A stretch of 64,000 bases of DNA from Allobosea sp. (GTDB lineage: Bacteria; Pseudomonadota; Alphaproteobacteria; Rhizobiales; Beijerinckiaceae). Positions 59,252 to 64,000 of the stretch are shown here, in pieces (within the stretch, counting starts at the first letter, position 1; each line of letters opens with the position of its first letter). The notes below the pieces were generated by a model. The model was not told the origin of the DNA, did no database searches, and saw only the letters and a list, made by a program, of their open reading frames with translations. The stretch is from NCBI RefSeq assembly GCF_017308075.1, contig NZ_JAFKFX010000044.1, positions 1 through 64,000 on the forward strand. The letters run 5' to 3'. Position numbers and translations under genes: made by a program.

Positions 59252-60892
59252 TCAGGCGCTCGTGAATTCGGTGTCGATGTCGCGCTGGCGCGCTTCGGCG
59301 GAGCGCCGTTCCGGCGGCCCCCAGCCGCCGCCGCCGGAGGAGCGGATCTCCAGCCGGTCGCCGGCCGCAATGCCGATACCGAACTCCTTGGTCTTCAAGG
59401 CACGGCTGCTGTCCCCGGAGACGATCCGATAGTCATGCGGCGCGCCGTCCTTGCCGCCGAGCATGCCGGCCGAACCGTGTTTGGCACCCTCGCCCGCAGT
59501 ATGGGCATAGGCCGGAACCTCGACCACGAGGTCCATGCTGGTGCCGAGCCCGCCGCGGTGCTCGCCATCACCGCCGGAGCCTGGGCGGAACTCATGGCTC
59601 CCGAAGCGCAAGGGGAAGCGCGCCTCGGCGACCTCGATGCTGCCGAACTTGATGCCGCCGACCGAATGCCATTCGCCGGCCGCCGACCAGCCATCGCCGC
59701 GCGGCGAGCCGCCGCCGCCCGGCCTTGCATGGAACATGTGCCAGATGAAGCGCTTGCCGGTACGCGGATTATCGCCCGTGATCGAGATCCGGAAGCGCCG
59801 TCCCCAGCCGCCCATCGCCCGGTCGGGGCAGGCCTGGCTCAGCGCCCGGATCACCGCCTCGACGATCTCGTTGGCGGGATGGGTGGTGCACAAAGTCACC
59901 GGAACATTGTCGTCGGCGCAGACGATCGTGCCGGGCTTGAGCTTCACCGAAAGCGGCCGGAAGCAGCCGTCATTCTTCGGGATCTCGGCATCGACGAGAT
60001 AGGCGAAGGCCATCGCCACCGCCGCCTGGGTGTTGGCATGGGGCGAGTTGGCGAAGCTCTTCGACTGCGGATCGCTGCCGGTCAGATCGATTTCGAGATC
60101 GCTGCCGCGCTTGGTGACCTTTGCGACCACCTTGATATCGGTGCGGCCACGCCCGTCATCGTCGAGCAGCGCCTCGCCGTGATAGACGCCGTCCTTCCAG
60201 CTCTCGACGATGGCGCGCGACTGGCGCTCGGCGCCGTCGAGGATCGCCTCGATCGCATCGGAGACCGTGTCGGTGCCGACATCTGCGAAGAGCCGGCCGA
60301 TCCGCTTCTCGCCGAGATGGGCCGCGCCGATCATCGCCGCGAGATCGCCGCGGAAATCGCGGGGAAAACGCACGTTCAGCGCCAGCATGTCGAGGATGTC
60401 CTCGCGCATCCGCCCGGCCTCGGCGAGGCGGATCGGCGGAATACGCAGGCCTTCCTGCCAGATCTCGGTCGCCTGCGGGTTGTAGGCGCCGTGCGTCGCG
60501 CCGCCGATATCGCCCATATGGGCCCGCACCACGCTCCAGAGCAGGCGTCTGCCATCGCCATAGACCGGCACGAAGGCGGTCACGTCAGGCAGATGGCTGC
60601 CGCCGCAATAAGGGTCGTTGAGCAGGTAGACGTCGCCCGGCTGCACCGCGTCGCCGAACTTCTCCTCGACGGCGCGCACCGCCCAGGTCAGGGCGCCGAC
60701 ATGGATCGGGATATGGTCGGCCTGCGCGATCAGCCGGCTCTGCGGATCGCAGATGCCGATCGAGAAATCGCGGCTGGCGTTGAGGATCTGCGAATAGGAG
60801 GTGCGAAGCATCGCCTCGCCCATTTCCTCGACGATCGAAATCAGCCGGTGCTGGACGACGGATCGGGTGATCGGATCTACGGAATTGCTCAC
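59252..60892 (-). CDS. hyuB: Hydantoinase/oxoprolinase family subunit B (HyuB)
   Basis: The protein is 546 residues from the GTG at 60892, preceded by GAGAGG; an ATG at 60907 would add five residues. Family motifs are VVQHRLISIVEEMGEAMLRT, SYSQILNASRDFSIGICDPQ, GDVYLLNDPYCGGSHLPDVT, LTGSDPQSKSFANSPHANTQ and a Gly-rich end (IRSSGGGGWGPPERR). It forms the catalytic complex with HyuA, whose gene starts 16 bases after its stop. Confidence 0.9.
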   Translation of the reverse strand: MSNSVDPITRSVVQHRLISIVEEMGEAMLRTSYSQILNASRDFSIGICDPQSRLIAQADHIPIHVGALTWAVRAVEEKFGDAVQPGDVYLLNDPYCGGSHLPDVTAFVPVYGDGRRLLWSVVRAHMGDIGGATHGAYNPQATEIWQEGLRIPPIRLAEAGRMREDILDMLALNVRFPRDFRGDLAAMIGAAHLGEKRIGRLFADVGTDTVSDAIEAILDGAERQSRAIVESWKDGVYHGEALLDDDGRGRTDIKVVAKVTKRGSDLEIDLTGSDPQSKSFANSPHANTQAAVAMAFAYLVDAEIPKNDGCFRPLSVKLKPGTIVCADDNVPVTLCTTHPANEIVEAVIRALSQACPDRAMGGWGRRFRISITGDNPRTGKRFIWHMFHARPGGGGSPRGDGWSAAGEWHSVGGIKFGSIEVAEARFPLRFGSHEFRPGSGGDGEHRGGLGTSMDLVVEVPAYAHTAGEGAKHGSAGMLGGKDGAPHDYRIVSGDSSRALKTKEFGIGIAAGDRLEIRSSGGGGWGPPERRSAEARQRDIDTEFTSA

Positions 60893-60924
60893 GCCTCGGC
60901 CTCTCATCGACGAAGGCGCTGGGA

Positions 60925-60940
60925 TCGATATGATTATCGA
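60925..60940. promoter_or_regulatory. Palindromic operator candidate upstream of hyuB
   Basis: TCGATA-TGAT-TATCGA is a perfect inverted repeat 33 bases upstream of the hyuB start, in the gap before the LysR gene. It is a plausible LysR-type or IclR-type binding site for control of the hyuBA-TRAP operon. Regulator identity is inferred. Confidence 0.55.
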
Positions 60941-61040
60941 GGCAACACCGACTGGATGAGGCTAGTTGCCGGCTCGGACCAGGGTCCAATATCGAGTTTC
61001 TATCCTATTATAGCGCTACGCATATCGCGCCGGCCGGCGT

Positions 61041-61955
61041 CTATACCGGCGTCGGGTCGAGATCGACGGCCTGCGTGATACGCGCCTCGTCGATCACGGC
61101 CAGCAATTCCTCAATCAGCACCGAGTGCCGGTCGCGCGGCCAGGCGGCATAGAGCTCGATCAGCGGCGTGTCGTCGAGGATCGGCCTGAGCACGACGCGC
61201 TCAGGGGTGAGATGCCTCGCCGAGCGCGGCACCAGCGCGACCCCGACCCGCGCAGCGACGAGCGCCAGCATCGTCACCATCTGGTGCGCCTCCTGGACCC
61301 GCGCCGGAAAAAAACCGGCGCTCTGGCACAGATGCATGATCAGGTCGCGGAAACCCGGCGCCTCGTCGCGATCGAAGATCACCAGTGCCGCGCCGGCGAG
61401 ATCGGCGAGACGGACCGCAGGCGAGGCTGCCAATGGGTGGCTCTCCGGCAGCGCCAGCAGGAAAGGCTCCTGATGGACGAGGCGGATGCCGAGCGTGTCG
61501 TCGAGGATCGGCGGGCGCACGAAGCCGACATGGATCTCGCCCTTCTCCAGCGCCAGGAGCTGGGCGGGCGAGGACATCTCGCGCAGCGACAGCGTCACAT
61601 CCGGCCAGCGCTCGTAGAAGGCTTCGAGGATCGGCGGCAGGAACTCGGCCGCCGCCGAGCCGGTGACGCCGATGACGAGGCTGCCCTCCTGGCCCCGGCC
61701 GACGCGCTTGGTCATCGCCTGAGCACGCGACATCTGCTGCAGGATCTGGCGGGCCTCGCGCAGCAGGGTCTTGCCGGCCGGCGTCAGTTCGATCGGGCGC
61801 ACGCTGCGGTCGAACAGCGTGACCTGAAGCTCTTCCTCCATCGCCTTGATCTGCTGCGACAATGGCGGTTGCGCCATGTGCAGGATCTCGGCGGCGCGGC
61901 CGAAATGGCGCTGCTCGGCCAGCACGACGAAATAGCGCAGATGCCTCAGTTCCAT
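61041..61955 (-). CDS. LysR-family transcriptional regulator
   Basis: The protein is 304 residues from the ATG at 61955 (MELRHLRYFVVLAEQRHFGR). The winged helix reads AAEILHMAQPPLSQQIKAME, followed by the linker helix and a periplasmic-binding-like effector domain (GSLVIGVTGSAAAEFLPPIL, VTLSLREMSSPAQLLALEKG). It resembles CbbR/CatR/BenM-type regulators that respond to small organic acids. It lies upstream of hyuB in the same direction and likely regulates the hyu-TRAP genes. Confidence 0.9.
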   Translation of the reverse strand: MELRHLRYFVVLAEQRHFGRAAEILHMAQPPLSQQIKAMEEELQVTLFDRSVRPIELTPAGKTLLREARQILQQMSRAQAMTKRVGRGQEGSLVIGVTGSAAAEFLPPILEAFYERWPDVTLSLREMSSPAQLLALEKGEIHVGFVRPPILDDTLGIRLVHQEPFLLALPESHPLAASPAVRLADLAGAALVIFDRDEAPGFRDLIMHLCQSAGFFPARVQEAHQMVTMLALVAARVGVALVPRSARHLTPERVVLRPILDDTPLIELYAAWPRDRHSVLIEELLAVIDEARITQAVDLDPTPV

Positions 61956-61997
61956 GGCAAGGCTGATACAGGCCCGGGCCGGAGCCGCCAAGTCCGC

Positions 61998-62810
61998 TCA
62001 GTCCGGCAGAAGCCTGCTGCCGATCCGCCTGGCCGCATCGAACAGGGCCTCGAGATGCACGGGGTGACCGTCCGGCGCCACGATCGAGGTCAACGACGAA
62101 ATGCTGAGCGCACCGGCGAGCGCGCCCGAACGGTCGAAGATCGGCACGCCCACTCCGGTCAGGCCGATGAAGAAATCGTCCGCCGCCAGCTCCCAGCCCT
62201 GGGCCCGGATCCGCTCGGCCTCGCGCCAGAGCAGTTCGGGATCGGTCTGGCTCGCCGGTGCGCGCCTGGGCATTTCGATCGACAGCGCGAGCCGGCGCTG
62301 CTCGTCATCGAGATAGGCGAGCAGCACGCGCGGGCCGCCCCCGCAATTCAAGGGCGCCTGCGCCCCGACCGCGAACCAGGTCGCGTCGACATGTGGCAGC
62401 GAGGCCCGTACGCGATCGACGCAGAGACCGCGCCCGGCGACATGGACCCAGAGGAAGGAGGTCGCGCCGGTCTTCTCGGCGATCTCGGTCAGACAGGGGC
62501 CGGCGATATCGCGCAGTTCACGCCCGGTCGGGACGGCGCTGCCGAGCTCGGCGAGCCCGACCGCCAGAGCATAGGTCTGGGTGCGCTCGTCATGCTCGAC
62601 CAGCTCATTGAGCTGCAGCGTCGATAGCAGCCGCCTCGTCGTGCCCTTGTCGAGCCCCACCTGCCGCGAAAGCTCGCTGAGACCCAGGCGCGGCTGCTCC
62701 GGACGAAAAGCGCGTAGCAGCGCTATCGCCCGGTCGACCGCCCTGACGATCGGAACACCCGGCGGCAGGCGCGCTGCCCGGTCTCCCCCCGCCCCATCGG
62801 TTGCGCTCAC
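61998..62810 (-). CDS. IclR-family transcriptional regulator
   Basis: The protein is 270 residues from the GTG at 62810. The winged helix spans about residues 20-85 (AIALLRAFRPEQPRLGLSEL, SRQVGLDKGTTRRLLSTLQL) and the effector domain about 100-265 (LTEIAEKTGATSFLWVHVAG, LLAYLDDEQRRLALSIEMPR, GVGVPIFDRSGALAGALSIS). It faces the DppA-like gene across a 220-base gap and lies 42 bases upstream of the LysR gene. It may control the peptide importer, the hyu operon, or both. Confidence 0.9.
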   Translation of the reverse strand: MSATDGAGGDRAARLPPGVPIVRAVDRAIALLRAFRPEQPRLGLSELSRQVGLDKGTTRRLLSTLQLNELVEHDERTQTYALAVGLAELGSAVPTGRELRDIAGPCLTEIAEKTGATSFLWVHVAGRGLCVDRVRASLPHVDATWFAVGAQAPLNCGGGPRVLLAYLDDEQRRLALSIEMPRRAPASQTDPELLWREAERIRAQGWELAADDFFIGLTGVGVPIFDRSGALAGALSISSLTSIVAPDGHPVHLEALFDAARRIGSRLLPD

Positions 62811-62858
62811 GATCCGCCCGCCACCTGAACACTCGCTGTGTCGCCTATTAACACGGCA

Positions 62859-62873
62859 TGTCAGAGATTGACA
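62859..62873. promoter_or_regulatory. Inverted repeat and -35-like box in the IclR/DppA divergent region
   Basis: TGTCA-GAGAT-TGACA is an inverted repeat that includes a perfect -35 hexamer TTGACA (62868-62873) reading toward the peptide-binding gene. The overlap of an inverted repeat with a -35 box suggests an operator for the IclR-type repressor. No convincing -10 was found at the right distance. Confidence 0.5.
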
Positions 62874-63029
62874 CGAATTTTGAGTCTCGCTTTCAATGGC
62901 ACGGAGCTTGCCAATCGGCGTGTGATCGGGTGCGATCCGGTCAGGCCGCGGAGCAGGTCAAAACAGAGGTCGCCCCGGCAGCGCTGCCTGCTGCTGACGG
63001 AAGCAGGCCAAGGGAACGGAGAACGACGA

Positions 63030-64000
<971 letters not shown>

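Noticed and set aside
57505-61078. Long plus-strand frames (586 and 699 residues) opposite hyuA and hyuB
   Set aside because: Both are antisense shadows. The minus-strand hydantoinase genes have all family motifs and proper ribosome-binding sites.

Overview
The window looks like a chromosomal stretch of a high-G+C alphaproteobacterium. Several gene families and signals fit Hyphomicrobiales (Rhizobiales), possibly a Bosea-like genus: a DUF47-pit pair with a Pho box, several TRAP and Liv transport operons, a PgtCBA-like sensor, and abundant intergenic palindromes ending in CCGGGATGAC. The taxon is an inference, not something read from a marker gene.

Layout. (1) 1-5.3 kb is an insertion-sequence scrapyard. 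It holds the end of an IS5-type element, a complete IS3-type element with a -1 frameshift, a broken IS5-type transposase, the tail of another IS3-type transposase, and a second IS3-type element with a decayed orfA. A stranded GT4 glycosyltransferase sits among them. (2) 5.5-17.8 kb is a polysaccharide locus on the plus strand: an AsnB-like amidotransferase, an ABC exporter (wzm, wzt with a long C-terminal extension), a GT4 glycosyltransferase, a 1070-residue methyltransferase/coil/glycosyltransferase fusion, a second AsnB-like protein, and UDP-GlcNAc 2-epimerase. (3) 17.8-19.2 kb is a graveyard with an IS5 scrap and a LivK-like remnant joined to a MetE-like remnant. (4) 19.3-21.7 kb (minus) is a compact trio: SxtJ-family membrane protein, a 49-residue DUF5989-type protein, and a carbamoyltransferase.

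(5) 21.9-30.6 kb is a catabolic block. A GntR regulator and an SDR dehydrogenase face a Liv-type importer whose permease and two ATPases are fused into one protein (LivM-LivG-LivF). A 3-hydroxyacyl-CoA-dehydrogenase-family enzyme and a beta-keto acid cleavage enzyme (BKACE) follow. (6) 30.7-38.2 kb (mostly minus) holds a DUF1537 sugar-acid kinase, a RuBisCO-like protein, a VOC protein and a TRAP importer, with a divergent LacI regulator. This is a probable sugar-acid catabolic system related to apionate/oxo-isoapionate pathways. (7) 38.2-40 kb is the PiT phosphate transporter with its DUF47 partner behind a clear Pho box.

(8) 40.5-49.7 kb is a PgtC/PgtB/PgtA-like sensor-kinase-regulator operon, followed by a related ABC importer. 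Between them lie a -24/-12 sigma-54 promoter and repeated upstream sites. (9) 49.7-53.3 kb is a phosphonate-type ABC importer (phnD, phnC, fused phnE) behind a candidate Pho box. (10) 53.9-62.8 kb (minus) is a three-gene TRAP importer, a hydantoinase/oxoprolinase pair (HyuA, HyuB), and LysR and IclR regulators. The window ends inside a divergent DppA-like peptide-binding protein.

A recurring architectural theme is that four of the five importer operons with a full set of genes in the window carry a strong inverted repeat directly after the binding-protein gene and before the membrane or ATPase genes. No rRNA, tRNA or CRISPR array was recognised.
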